Made by a program: the position numbers and the translations under genes. The notes below the pieces were generated by a model that was given only the letters and a program-made list of their open reading frames with translations, made no database searches and was not told the origin of the DNA. A DNA stretch of 64,000 bases from Brachionus manjavacas (Eukaryota > Rotifera > Eurotatoria > Ploima > Brachionidae), in NCBI GenBank assembly GCA_019054805.1, contig JAHQIY010000013.1:1178001-1242000 (forward strand). The letters are read 5' to 3'. Positions 20,414-35,400 of the stretch are shown here, piece after piece (position 1 is the first letter of the stretch; each line of letters opens with the position of its first letter).

Positions 20414-23400
20414 GTAAAAATATTTTTACAAAAAGTCCAAAGGCTATTTAGATTTTTGCCTAATTAAAATTATTTTAAAACCTTTTAATTTAGTTTAAAT
20501 TTTAAATTTTGACCAAAATAAAAAATAGTCACTTTCTTTCACAAGAAGCAACTTTTGTTTTCCTGAATTTATTACAAATTTTTAAAATGAAATTTTTTTC
20601 CACTTGAAAACATATTTAAAAAAAAAAATTTTCTTTGTTTTTATTTTTGTTAGAAAAAAGAGTATGTCGGATAAGAGAAGGACAAAATTTGGGTATGGGA
20701 AAATGGTGGTCTTATCCGACTCACTCCTTCAAAATTTCCTATTTAATTTATTGTTTATTTTTTTTCCATTGTTGGTTTAATTGATAAATTTCTAACATTT
20801 TGCTTTGAAATTGAAAATTAGATTTTCAAATTTGGAATTTTTTCAAATCGATCATATCATAGTTCCAAATTTTGTGGTATATGAGGAAAAATTTCTGTCA
20901 AGGAATTTCGACATTTTACATGCAAAGTTTGCTAATGGAAATGAGGATTTTTAATTATGCGGTTTGTTCTATAATAGATAAGCTAACTTAACGTAAATAT
21001 TTAATTACGTGATATTCATGTTCTAGCTAATAAATTAAGACAAATTAAATAGTTTTATTATGCAATATTGGCAAACATAGTAGCTATCTGCGGAATATTT
21101 AGCCTTTAAAACTGGCATACACTTGGCTCAGTCACTTTGTTTTTTTTCGAGAAAAAAGCGACAATTAATTTAAATTGATTTGCATAGTTTTTAATAAAAT
21201 TTATCTTCACTAACAATTTAATTACCTTTTGTATTTCATTTCATCATCATGACCATCTCTGGATTTTGACGACGGCTCATACAAAATCAAAAAAATATAA
21301 CCAATTAATGCATAAAAAAAACAACCAGATTTTCACCTATTTTCTCTTATTTTAGCTTGATGAATTATTGTTTGACAACAAAATTAATAAAAAATTGAAA
21401 GATTTCATTCATTTTAAAATTGAACATGGTTTTATTGTTTTTCTAATCAAATTTTATTGCCGCTTTAAAAATTATTAAAAATTTATAGGGAGACGTCTTG
21501 TCACTTAGGTTTTTAACACAGTAAATCTAAAAGACACTCTTTTTCATTTTGAATTAAATTTTTAATACGAATAAATAATTTCTACAAAAATCGATTTCAA
21601 AAATTCTTTAAGACTTTAAGCTAGTTTTAATGTCAAATTATTAATAAATTTTAAATTCGAATTTTTTTTTCACAGATCACTAAGGTGTTTTTGTAGCAGT
21701 TTTGATATGATAAGAAAATGTCAACGATCTGGTTCAAATTTTGCTATCAAAATAAAAATCCAGAGAAAGTCAGGTTTTTAGAATGGCAGAATTAAAAATT
21801 CAAGATTTCTAAATTCAAAAATCCAGATGTAACCTAGTTTACATTGGCAATATTAATAAAAAATTTAAAAGGTATCTTAAAAGCTATTAAAATGAGAATT
21901 AAGATAAGATTGATGATTCAAAAATGTAGAATAATGATAAAAAACTGAAAAAAAATTATGCTGAATTTTCGAGAATTTCATTGAGCAAAAATATTCTATT
22001 ACTTTTTTTGGGAAAAATTTACCTTTTGTTTTGTATTTATTTAATTAAAAAAAAATTATGGCTGAAAAAGAAATCGGTTATGGTTAGCCTTATGAAATGC
22101 TCGAAACCTCACCGCCACAATCGAGTTGGATAATTGTGAGTGTAGCCTAGAGTATTTGTATCCGACAAAAATACCAAAAACAAAAATATTAAAAAAAGGT
22201 ATTCAAATTAAAATTTAAATAATTAATTTGAACAAATCTTTAGAAGGATAGAAATTAAAAGCTTTAAAAAAAATTTTAATTTTTACCGAAAAAGAATATT
22301 TCGAAAGCAGAGGCTAAAAAAATATTATTCTAAGGTTTTGTATTTAAATATAATAAAACATTTTTTTGTGATTAGATAAAGAGAACACAGTTTATGACCT
22401 AAATAGCCAGGCTAATAAAATATACGATGCAAACAATTTAAAACTTCAATTAAAACTTTATTAAACTAATCTGGACTTGTAAGTCTTTTTTGAACTTCAG
22501 CCATCAGGAGACATATATTTCAATTTTTTAGAGCGTCAAGATTTCTTAGAATATTTAGAATGCATGGGAGTTATTTTAAGATAAAATTCTTTCGTCTTGT
22601 CTCAATAAAACATTTGTGATGTTTAAGCTTTAGAATAAACAAATTTTTCTTCAAAGAGAAAATGATAGCAAATATTAACAATATATAATTAAATTTATCT
22701 TTTCAAATATTGTCAAATAAATGTAAAAATTAGATCTAAATTGTGATAAAAATTGAAAAATTTCTTTCAAATAGAATTGAACATTTCAATTTCTATTTGA
22801 ATTAAAATGATGTCGGAGACATTCTAGAGAAAAAAGACAATAGACTTCCATTTTAGTAGGGATTATAGATAAAAATTATTAAAATATTTACTAAATTTGG
22901 TCATAGTTTGAAGAATTAGGATAAATAGACTCTGGTTAATCCATCGACAAAAGAGCCCTCAACTGTTGTGTAGGTGAAGGAGTATTTCATTGATATTTTT
23001 TTTGTGAAGTTGACTATTCAAACCAAAATCTACCAAATAATTTAGTATTTAATCAAGTCTGTATCTACCGAGTACAATGGTATTTAGAATTAACTTGGTT
23101 CTTCATATGACACATTTAATAGAGACTTTTGCTCGAAAATAATAAACTCAAATAAATGTATCAAGAATAATAAAGCCAATATTTTTTTTCTAATAAGACT
23201 ACTGTTGGTTTAACTTTTAATTTCAGTCTGCTCCAAAATAAATATATGGTTTCCTTATTTAAAAGAACTTACACTTTCTTGAGCTTTTTATTCAATTAAA
23301 AAGTCCAGTAAGTTTTATGACTTTTTTTAATTGAATTTTTACAGAGTCTTAGAAATATAAAAGCTGTTTTTTTCAGTTTTAATCGCCATTTTTGACCGAA

Positions 23401-26400
23401 TAAATAAAAATTAAGCTAATCTAAAATAATTTTTTGTCTAATTAATTTATCCAAGTTTGATATTTTATCTAGCTTTATTTTTTTTATTTAAATGTGGTTA
23501 GAATATTTTGTTTTTGTAGAAGGTATTAAAAAATCTAAGTTTTTTGGAGAGTTTTTTTTTCTAATTTTAGGCAACTACTCGGGAATGATTTCTTAATATT
23601 TTTGATAAATTTTATAAAACTCTAGGTTAATTGCTCGGAATAGAACAACAAATTTAGCTAGTCAAAATTGCACAATTTAAAGATTTTGATGAAAAGCTAG
23701 CGTTAATTTTTTGCACTACAAAGCCTAGGATCTATGTATAGAATTTTCGTTGTTGTAAATTCTATCTTATAAATCTCAATCTTCAACTCGATGTTATTTC
23801 ATGATCAATTTAAAAAATTGGTTAAAAAATTAGCAAGACTTCTAAAATACCCTTGTCTAATCCTTTAGGTACAATAAATCCAAGCTGGTCTAATCTTATG
23901 TTTGAATTGTTTACAAATTTGCTAACAAATAACTAGACTCAAATTCTAGGAAAAAAATTGGAGTTTTTTCAAGTTAAGGTTTTATTTTTCCAAGGGTTCT
24001 TTTATTTTTTTCAAGTGTTTCATTAGATAATTAAGCCACAACAATACTTGAAGTAATAAGCAAATTTTAATTTAAATCAAAGAAGATTAATCTTATTTTT
24101 TCGAAAATAAATCAATAAAAATAAATTGTCTTTTAAAATATAAATTGGACCTCTGTTATCTGGAAAATTAGTTTTTTTTAAGGCAAATTTTCAGCAGCAA
24201 TTTTGTCTATTTAATTGAATAAATTGTATTTTATATGAATTTAATGGAGATTACAGCAAAAATCTTGCTCTTGTTTGTTATTTTTTAATTTGAATTTAAT
24301 TTTCTTTTGGTTTATTTTTTCAGTTTAATAATTGAAATGATTAAATAGCCTTTTCGACTTGAAAGCAAATGCGCTTCTACTTTGATTTTTTTCCAAAGAA
24401 ATATAGATCAATTAAATATCTAATTTATTTTTTTTCAATTAAAAAAATTTTTATTTTTTGAAGATTTTTATGCCTAGTTAAAAGTCTCTCGGATAAAGAT
24501 ATTTGTTCCAAGACAATTAGATTATTAGAGAAAAAATTTCTACAATAATTGACAGCAATGTTTAAATGGAAATTTTTTTCCAACTATTATCTGTTCAAAA
24601 TAAACTAAGCGATCCGAATGGCAAAACATAGAAAAATCTAATGTGTGCTTAGTGAAAATCTGCTCTTTATCACAACATGGTAGAAAGTGATTGATATATT
24701 TCTAATAAAAATTTAAATTAGCTGCTTAAAATAAAGCATGATAAGCAAATGAGTCTATGGTATATTAATTGTTTGAAAAATAAGATTTTAATTCAACACA
24801 TACATATCAATCAGCTTAAGCTAACAAGTTTAAATGATAGTAAACATTAGAGCAAAATTGGGCTTCGCAGGCCAAGTGTTTAAAATGAATTCATTATCCA
24901 AAAATCGAGCCAAATATTTGGCAGTCCTTTTCTCAGCAGCCTAAAAAAATTATCAATTTTGGCCATCAATGTAAAGAAATATGAATATTGGGCAAATATT
25001 TGCTGAATCTGGCGCTAAAGGTATTTAAGTAGATTTAAAGTTTCCTTTTAAAAAAATTTAATTAAAATTTTTTCTTTGTTTTCTTAAAAGATCGGAATTT
25101 TAGCTTGATCCAAAGGCCAAAATTGAATCTTAAAGAGTGAATTTAATGAATAGAATGCGGCTAGCCGAATTCTAATGAATAATTCTAGTTTGCCCACAAC
25201 TTCATCTAATTTTGAATAAATTTTAAATTTAAATTTGTGTTTTATTAGATACTGAGTTTTTAATTAGTCTAGAAATTGGCTCTAGTCTTCCTAGAGCTAA
25301 GATAACTGTCTTTTATCTATTCTTATTTTTATGAGAACTATCTATTGACATTCGAGAAGCGCTTCGATCCTAAAAACATATTTGGTCTCTCACGAGATAA
25401 GTCCAGACTTGGGCAATTCAAATATTTTGTCATTTATGAATCTTTTATTTAGTAGTAGTAGTAGTAGTAGTAGTAGTAATAAATGGCTGGGCAGCTTCTG
25501 CCTAGTGTTAAACTTTACAGCCCTGAAACTAATAATAATAAATAATTATAACCACTTGTCCAATCTTGCTTTAAAAACATTTAAGCTTCGTGATTCAACT
25601 ATCATCCTTGGTAGCTGATTCCAAGTTTTGGACATTTATTTGAAAAATAATTCAGGAGATGATCTCCGAGGCAGTAACAAACACGGCACTTAATTCAGCC
25701 CTCTTGTTAGCAAAATTTTGATAAAATTTATGTAAAGATGTAATTTCAAGATTAAAAAAGAAAATTTTAATAAATTTTAGCCTTGAAGTTATTTTTAGAA
25801 AAGTTTATTTATTAAAGAAATCTATTTATCTTAAACAAGATATTGTAGCACAGGCCTTAAATTGAGACGCAAGTCGTTTAGAGAAGCTCTGCTGGTCTTG
25901 CATCTTAATAATTTTTTTAAATAAATTTAATTAAAAAATAGAACTTTATGGACTTTTTTTTTTAATTTGAAGGTCGTTTTATCTTTTGAGTAACGGATTT
26001 AAAAATTAAAATTGTTGTAAAACTGAGATCTAATAAAAGATTGACCATGTTTTAGATGTTGCTTTAAAGTTCTGAATATTCAAGCTTTGAATGCCAAAGA
26101 TGGAAGATTCGCGATTCTTTAAATGTCAATTACAATCTGTGCATTTTTTTATTTTTTTTTTTTAAATCAGTAAAAATTAAAAAAAAAAATAATTTTTTCC
26201 AGCAAAAAGAGAATTTTTTTTCACTGTAAATCAGTAAAAATAAAAAAAAAAAAAATTAATTTTTTAAAAGTTTCATTTGTAGTAATAGAGAGATATTTCA
26301 GTAAAATGACAAGCCGTGTCTTTTCATCTCATTTTCAAAGCATTCTGACCTTAATGAGGCGATCAAAATTATCGATCTGCAGGTAATCAAAGTTAAGCTA

Positions 26401-29400
26401 GAGGCTATTTGGCTTTAAATCGCCACAAACACGCACTTCTCAACATAATGCTAAATAAAAGATTATTCAAATCAGCATGAATTTATATAAAGATCGTCCA
26501 AAAATTGGTTCTAATTAGACTATTTAGAATTAAATCTATATGTGGCCAAGTGATTATAAAGCCTAATCAAAATAGCGTGTTTGCTGCAAATTACGGTAGA
26601 ATAAAAAAATCGTTTTTAGCATGTTATGATAGCAAATATTTAAATTAAGTCAGCTTAGCCAAAAAAGTCGCTTCAGTCCATGCTTTTTAGTGATTTGTGA
26701 CTCGGTTGACTGAGTCCCTGTTAAATAAAAGAACACTTCCGCTCATTTATAAATACTATTTTGTGAGCAAGACTACAGAATAGATTTTTTTGTTGTCAAG
26801 CCACCCTGTTGATTAGAAATTGATTTTTAAAATTTCAATTCAGACCTAGTCTGTGTGAGAGATTTGTTCAAGCATTGAGCGCAGTACAATTATTTGCTCA
26901 CAGCTTTGTGCGCTAAAACAAAGATTCACAAAGCGGCTACGAATACTCGTTGCTCTAAATGGCCTTAGGTGATTCGCATATTAATTAAAACTAATAGGTT
27001 TTCAGCTAATATTTGTTTTAAATTATTTTATTTTTCTACAATTAAAGATCGCCTTAAATGCCTAATAGTTAAATATTGTTTGTTTTAAAATATTTTTCTT
27101 TGGTAATGAATGAGATAATTCCCGGAGAATATTTTCAAGCCATATAATTTTCTAAGTGAACTAATCATCTAGAATATCTCTTCAAAAATTCGATGCATTT
27201 TATTCATGAACATTGCCCATGGTGGCTTTTTTGTTAGCATTAATTCATTTTGTGAAGAAGAACCAGCTAGTTGAAGCATGATGGACAATTTTTAATGGCC
27301 TGTTCCACTTGCCAACTTAACAGTTTCTAGATGATTGATACATTTTTTAATTAGTATTAAATTGCTTCTTCTTCTTATCGTATTTAGAGACGTAAGTTTT
27401 ATTCTTCTCAATCTCACAGTCCGGAATTAACTTCGTTACTCTACGTTGTACTTTTTCTAATTCTCTCTTATCTTCTCTCAAGTATGGATTCCAAACACTA
27501 ACTCCATATTCATTAAGAGATCTAAAATATTCTAAATACATTTGCGTCCAAAAATTTAAAGCTTTTTCTGACAGAAGAGCAGCAACATGTGCATCCCATT
27601 TTAGATCATCAAACACTCAGATCCCTTTCCAATTTTGTTTGGTCTAATGACTCTGCTCCATGTTTGTTTAAAAGTGTATAGGCAAACCGAGGATTTTTAT
27701 TTCCAATATGCATAAGTTTACACTTCCCTATGTTCTAATCAGTGGCTCATGCAATCTCCCAGCTAGACAGTATCTTTTATCTATATCCCGTAGTAAAGAT
27801 TAGTATGGTTAAACGTGGCCATGATTTTCATATCATCAGCATTGACTTTTTGATTCTTTTGTGAAAATAAAAGAGGACCATGGACCAAAAAAGCTACAAA
27901 AATGGAAGAAAAATAGATTGGTTTTTTAATTATTTTTCAAAAATAGTAATTTTTTTAAGCCAGTAAAGAATTCGCGTTAATTTTCGTAAAAAAAATAATA
28001 AAATAATTTTTACAAAAAATAATGCTTCTAAAGTAAATCGAAAAATATATTGGGAATTAAGTTAAAGCTCTTAAACGCAAAACCTTTAGAAACTTAAATA
28101 TTTATCATTGATTTACTTTGGATTTACATTTGCACTTTTAAGCATTTTTAGCTAATTTTCATTAAAATTTAGATCCACTTTTTTGTAAAAAAATTATTTC
28201 CTGTCTAAATTTTTTTTAATTTTATGACAGAAATTTTTGTAAAATTCAGTAAAAAAAAAAGCAAAATTGAACTAGCACGTCAATGAATGAGTCATAATGA
28301 ATAATTTATTTAATGTATAAGATAAATAATTATCCTTTAGATTATCATCAAAAATTTTCGTTTTTGATGCTCTTAATGATAGTGTCAAAAAGTTTTCTGA
28401 TAAAGACAACTTTGCGTGTTTAAAAATCCCTAGAGAATAGAAAAAGAATGTGAATAAATATTCGATGATAGTTGTGATTTAGGAATCAGTGGTGTTTCGG
28501 GTTTTGTTTTGTGCAGCAAGACAATGAATAAAAGTGTTCATTAAAATGGATATTCATGATTTAACTAGTTGTTTCTTTTTTGAAAAAAATGGAAAGCCAA
28601 ACCCCAACAATGTATCAACATTAGACCAAATGAATTCATTAGATCGTATAATTAATGTGGGATATTTATCTAGAATAAAATATAAACTATACAAAATTAT
28701 TAATTGATTCAAAATGAATATAATAGGAATATAATGAGCTGTTTGTCTAGATTATTTTTTGAAATAAAATTTCATCATTTGCATAGCACAATAAAATGAT
28801 AGGCATTAAGTTAATATTTTTGATTCTTTATTTTTTGAAAATATCTGATATTGTCATAGCGAGAATTTATCAAAAATCTCTTAAGGATAGATGATTTATT
28901 TCTTTTTTTCTTTTACATGAATTAAACAAACAATTTACTAAAATATTCGATAAAGAATCGTATAAAAAAGATAAAAAGAAAAATAAATAAAAAATGGTTC
29001 CAATAGACATTGTTACTGTTGTGGAAAATTTTCAAGCCGAATATTTGAGAATCGAATTGTTCTACTTTCACTTGAACATCAAAAAGAGGTTCATAATAAA
29101 CTGAATCACATTCTTTAGCTCTGTTAACTTAGTTCAAATGAAACTTCGACGTAAAATTAAAGTAAAATAAAAAAAAAAAATTACATAGAAGTTCCAGTTT
29201 AAAAAAAGATATTGTAACCGTGAAGTACACTAAGTTATAATTAAAAATTAGATTAAATAAATTTAAATTCAAGAATGAAGAGTCGCGTTCAGGTTTGTTT
29301 AACTTTTTTTACCACAAAATATTTATATTATTTTGTTGTATTTCTCTAGAAAAAGATAAATTTGAATTAAATAAAAAAATTTACTATCATTTAAAATTTT

Positions 29401-32400
29401 TTTCGTGATTCATTGCTCTTTACTTCACCATTCTAAGAAATCTGAAGATAAATATGGTGACTCTAGATTTGTCGAGTACCCGACTCCTTCGTGTAATTGC
29501 TACCTTGCAATTTTTTCTATTTTTCTTGAACCTTCAAATATTTAGACATGTACAACCTGTCTTTATTTCAATCTATTTATTTTAATTTTCTTCTATATTT
29601 TTATCATTTTTTATTTTATTATTACTCATTAATTATATGACAAAATTGATGATGTAATCTCCAATTGGATTAATATAAGTCTTAAGCTAGAGACTTTTCA
29701 TACATCAATTGCTAATAAAGTATCTCCTGATTTTTTCTTTCCAGCAGAAAAATTTACTCCGTTCATGAACTGAACTTCATGAAAAAATTTAGTTTATTTC
29801 TATTTCCTATTTTATCTGTAAAACTTAATTTGAAAATTGGAAAAAAGTCACTATAGATTGTTCTGAATTTTTTGTCTGTACTTCCAATCCAGATTAATTT
29901 TTCTCAAATCAGGTCTTTAATTTCTCTTCAAATTTGGATTTTTTTTGTGTAATTCCTAATTTAAAGATAATAGATTTAAGATTTTATTTTCGATTTTTGA
30001 ATTGTTAGAGGGTGACAATTTTATGCTATTTGACAAAAAAAGATTATAATTATTTTTTTCTAATTTTATTGTCCAAGATGTATGTTAAAAATAAAAACGA
30101 GAATTATTATCTCTAATAATTAAAGGTTTTCAAAGATCTAATTTAAAAGATTAGCAAACTAAAGCTAAATAAAGGCTTTAAACAAAGTATTAGATCAAGA
30201 TTCAGGATTTAATTTTTTGTTTACTCAACTAAACTTGATCGAATTTCAACGAAATTTAATTCCTCAATTGTTTAATGTACTTTTTTCTTTCATTTTTTTG
30301 TATTTCTGCTCGAGCCTCAGCACCTTGAGGTAAATAATTAATCAATTTAAAGCAAGTTTGATACTAGTTTCATTTCGTTCAATTAGTTAGATAAATAATT
30401 AAGGAATTTAAGTAAGATTTAAAGGGTTGCTGAGATGGGGAATGGAAAAAGTTGAAGAAAATGCCATCGAGGAAAGCTAACAGTTTTAAGCAGATGCAGA
30501 GACAATTTTAAATTGGCAAAAAATTTCTAATCTAAATATAACCAAGATTTAACAAATTTCTGCTTAGTGTAGAGTATTTACAGGATGAAGCGGGTAGTGA
30601 AGCAGTCCGATGCACATCCGTCAAAATTAAGTGACGTCTCGACAAAAGTTAAGCGAACTGAAACGTTTGTTTTCTTTCAGGAAGTTGATCGATTTTATTA
30701 TTTTTATTTATTAAGTTCAAGTCCCATGGACAAATTGAAATAAAATGTTTTATATAAAAAAGGGAAAAAAAAAATTTAATAGAATAAAATATATATTTTT
30801 CCAAAATTGTTATATTCAGAGCACCATTCAATCAAAGGAACATTTATTTTTATTTGTTTTCTGCACCGAGCTATAGCTCCTTCAGAATAGATTAAAAAAT
30901 AAAAATAAAGTAAAATAACCACCAGTCTGACAACTAATGACTGAATCAGTTCTGTCCCCAAATATCTCTCACTCAACTCAAAAAGTAGATTGTAGAATCG
31001 AGAATAGATCTGACTGCTGTATTCTGAATTGCTTGAAGTTTTCTGATATTTGTTTTTTTTTGTTTATCTGTTCATCTGTTCAGAAATAAAAGTATAGATT
31101 AAAAATTATAATTAAAAATAAAATAAACTTTAAAAAAAAAATCAAAAGGTTAATTAATATATAATTTAAATAAAATAAGTTTAAATATAGAAGGAAAAAG
31201 GATTAATTGAAACAGAAAGTGACAGATTGTTCATGATTAAGTATCTGAAGATTCAGCTGTATAAGAAGAGATAGTTAGGTAGCAATTACACAATGGAGTC
31301 GGGTAAGCTATGAACCTTGAATCAAAACCTGCTTTGTATTCACTAACTAATCTGACCACCAGAGGAACAGAATTAACCAGTCCTCTCCCGACATGTCTTT
31401 CACTCAATTCAAAAAGTCGATTCGTGACAGTATGAAGTTTAAGTTTGTTTAAGGCCTGATGATGGATAATGTTAGATGAAGTGTCATATTTTAGTTTTAG
31501 AATAGACCGCTGAATTTTGTATGACTTGAATTCTTTTCAAGTAAGTATCAGAAATAGAATTTAAACATGGGAAAGAATAGTCTAAAATTGAACCGATTAA
31601 AGATTTATAAAGATTTCCTAATGTCTTAAAATCCCATTTTTATTTGATAGGTATTTTATTAAGTTTAGCCTAAAATACATCGCTTTTTAATAATAAATAA
31701 ATTTGATTCTATAATGTTGATATAAATAGAAAAAATTATCTGTAAATTAAAATTATGAATTTCTCTCACTAAAAAAATATTTTCCGTCTATTTTTATTTT
31801 TCAGATTTAAAGAAAAAAGCTTAACTTTTGTGAATTAAACTATTTTTTTTTTTATTATATTTCTATGTAAAACATCGCCAAGCCTGGCGTAATTTTTTTA
31901 AATAAATTAAATTAAAAAAAAATTAGTTTCATCTACCATGGAAGTGAAGTTTAATTTTGAGTCAAACAAAATCCCAAGAAACTCTACTTGATTATGGCGA
32001 CTTGGGCTATTTTTATACATTTTTTGATCGAGATCAGTTTTTTCATTTGAATTTTTTGAAATAATCATGTAGACATACTTTTCAACTGAAATTTTCATCT
32101 TCCATTTGAAAAGCCACTTTTCAAGTTCTGTTTGGTATTTATTCATCGTAATCTCAAGATTTCTCCTCTTATTAAAAATAAAAAAAGTAGCCAAATCATC
32201 TGCAAAGAGCAGGGAGTATTGGCTATTCGTTTTGTTTCTTTTTGGTATATCGTTAATAAATATACTAAATAGAAGAGGACAAATTACAGAGCCTTGTGGG
32301 ACCCCTGCTTTTATTCGAAATTGATCACTCAAGAATCCATTTACATTTACCATAAAAGATCGTGAATCCAGAAATGATCTAACCCAATGGATAAGATAAG

Positions 32401-35400
32401 GTGATAAGTTAATTTTTATCAGTTTAAAAATAAGACTTTGTCAAATGCTTTTGATGTATCAAAAAATAAACAACAAACTTTTTTCTCTGTTAAAAGATTG
32501 TACTATTTTTTGAATAAGGAAGAATAAGTTATAAGTTATTTTCTAAACCCTGATTGTTCCTCAATAAGAAGAAAGTTGCTTTCTAGGAAATAAAATATTC
32601 TATTAGATATCATGCGTTCAAGTAATTTACCTAGACTACTTGTCATACTTATAGGGCGATAATTAGATGGGTCTTGTGTCGGAGATGTTTTTTTTGGACT
32701 CATAGATATTTTAGCTATTTTCCAGGCTTTAGGAACTAAACCGTTTTGATATTATTATTTAGTGCAATCGATACGAGACAAATCTTCTACCTTTGACAGC
32801 TGTTTAATGAATGGAGTATTTAGATTCAAAGAGAGGCCAAGCATTTTGAATTAAAAATGGCGATTTTTTAGCATCAATCTAAGTATGTTTATTCAAGAGA
32901 TTAGAAATTGGCAAATATTAGTAAAAATTTTGAATCAGAAATTGAATATGAATTTAATTTTCAGATTAATAATGTATTGTCCACGCTCTATGGTGGCTCA
33001 TTAGGAACTCTTATTATCTAATCACAAATACAAACAGCCACGAAATCTCTTGACAAGCAGACTTCCCATATAATTACCCACTTGGAAATCACATTTTTAA
33101 CTCGTTAATTGAGTCTATTGATTGAGCTTGCTCAGCGGGGAAGCATAAAGTTTGTTTCCATGTTTAATTAATAAATAGAGATTAAAATCAATAAGACTTC
33201 TGAATTGGAAGTAATTAAAATTTAATTTAGAAATAATATTGAAAAAGCACTAGCCGAATTTTTGATTGATAAATCGATTTTAATGCAATAAATCATCTTT
33301 TAAAGATGTTTTGATCCGGTCTATTGGCTAAATGGTTTCTAAACAACTTCTTCATCAAAGGCTAACAGAAAAGAAAGCCTACTACTCGGCTCTACAGAGT
33401 TTACATAGCATGTCATTAGTCAAAGTGTGCCTCTCTTTCTCTCTCTTTCTCTTTAGTCCGAAAGAATATGCTCAGTGTAAACTTCCATCAAGAAATATGA
33501 AATCATAAATCTGTCAAAGATATTGTGTACTAATATTTCTAATGACCTGTCAAATTCAAATAACATAATTAAAATAAGTCCATATGGAATAATATAGTAT
33601 TTCATTCCTCTAAGAACCGTGTGATACGATAATACTTTTTAATTCATTTTTTTAAATTCAGGTTCTTTAGCTCTATTAACTTAGTTTTCGTCTCATTAAA
33701 CCGAATAGTTTTTGAATCATAAACTTGGCCAAAATTTCATGTTCCAGAATTTTTGCTTTCATTGTAAAAAATTTTTCAATTTAATTCTGATTATTTTCTT
33801 TCTTCCTGTTCAAGGCATAACGTGTTATCCAGCGTTCGGCGACAACTAGGAGAAAAGGACACTATCAATCAGAAGGAATATAAGCTGGGCAAAGAAGAAG
33901 TTCAATCTGTTCTATTTATTCAATTTTTTTTATAGTTTTACATATGCTGTATCTGCAGCATGCTCAAAGTGAATAACCCTGTAGAAATTACACTAGAGGT
34001 ACAGCATTACTTTTTTGCTGAAGGGTCATCTTTGAGCAACAGGCTGAGATAGATCTAGTCACCACAATTTTGAAAATAGATCCTTTTTTAATCAAATCTG
34101 ATGATTTGTCTGAAAAAAAGTCCATCAAGAGGATTTTCAAGTAGTTTTTTTTTGAAATTTCCATATGTCTTTAATATCGAAAGGTGTAAAATCATGTAGA
34201 ACATCTCAGCAGTGTCTGTTAACTGTTTTAATTAACTTAAGGCGACGAGATATTGTCGAATTTGATGTGGTATTAAGATCACTGGATAAATTAAAATATT
34301 TTTCTTTTTTAATTTTATTTTATATTTTATTATTTAAGTTAAATTTAAACTATTGTGATAAAACTATGTAAAAAAAAATAATTTTTTTGTCTTTGATTTT
34401 AAAACAAGAACTCTATAAATTTTTGTCAATTAATTTTTATCTTTATTTTTTTTCAGCATCGCCAAGCCTGGCTTAATTTTTATTAATAGTCTTAATATGG
34501 CTTCATGTCTTAGGATATTAAAAAAGCTATAATCAATCTAAAATAAAATTCATTAAAATGAAAGGAAAAAAAGATAAAAATTTAAATTAGTAAATTGAAA
34601 AAGAAGTGACAAGTATTAGATGTTTGTGTATTGAAGAGTTTGAGTTGCTTATTATTTGAAATCAAAGTGGGATTTAATCTAGATATTTTTTTAGATCTAA
34701 ACAATTTCTAATCTTCTTTTCTTTTTGTATACCATTTTTTATGTAACTTTTTTTTGATTTTTTTATTACTGCTCCTCAATTCATCAATAAAATAAATATT
34801 CAAATCAGCTTAATATATATTGTCTTAAGAATTTAGTCGCTTTTATTTCTAAGCGTGATATATCCAGAGAGAAAAAGAATCACAAACCATAAATAGGATA
34901 AAAGCCCTCGGGCCTCATAAATATAATAATTACCAAAATGGGTTTAACATTTAAAAACCTTTTATGAAAATTTAGTTAAAAGGAAACTAAAATAAATTTG
35001 TTATGCAATTTTGTTTTCTTTATGCTCAGCAAAAACCTGACTGGTCATAAGATATTTGCTATGACTGGCGTACAAAATCCTTGCTAGGCTTTAAACACTT
35101 TTTCATAACCACAACAAATTTACTACGCTGAATGGTTCGATGCTAACAAAAGCCCAGAGGGACACCATCAATGGTGTACAAAGTGAACTATTACATTAAT
35201 TAGACAAGCTTTATCAGTAAAATAAAAAAAAACAAAAAACCAACAAACATTGTAGTTAGACACTTATTTAAGCCTTTGGATCTATTTGTTGGACTTTATT
35301 TTAATGACTTTAATTTTTTTAGAGATAAATAAAAATAACAAAAAACCGAGATCTAACCAAGACTTGAACAATTTACAATCTATATTGAGAATAGGAAGTT

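Larger units (their letters stand above)
20414..35322 (+). other. ~14.9 kb intron or gene desert
   Basis: No exon, RNA or complete transposon is visible. It contains LINE fragments at 27347-27880, 29400-29620, 30845-31055 and 31060-32760, a double-hairpin repeat at 25655, a (TAG)n microsatellite at 25451-25478 and small hairpins (for example 20661-20727). If the exon join is right this is one intron about 200 times longer than the typical intron in this window. Confidence 0.5.

Noticed and set aside
22060-22165. Less AT-rich patch considered as a possible tRNA or small RNA
   Set aside because: No cloverleaf, box C/D or H/ACA arrangement could be recognised.
31907-32353. Open frame of 148 codons that could be taken for a host gene
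   Set aside because: AGVPQGS and FADD motifs show it is reverse transcriptase from a LINE.
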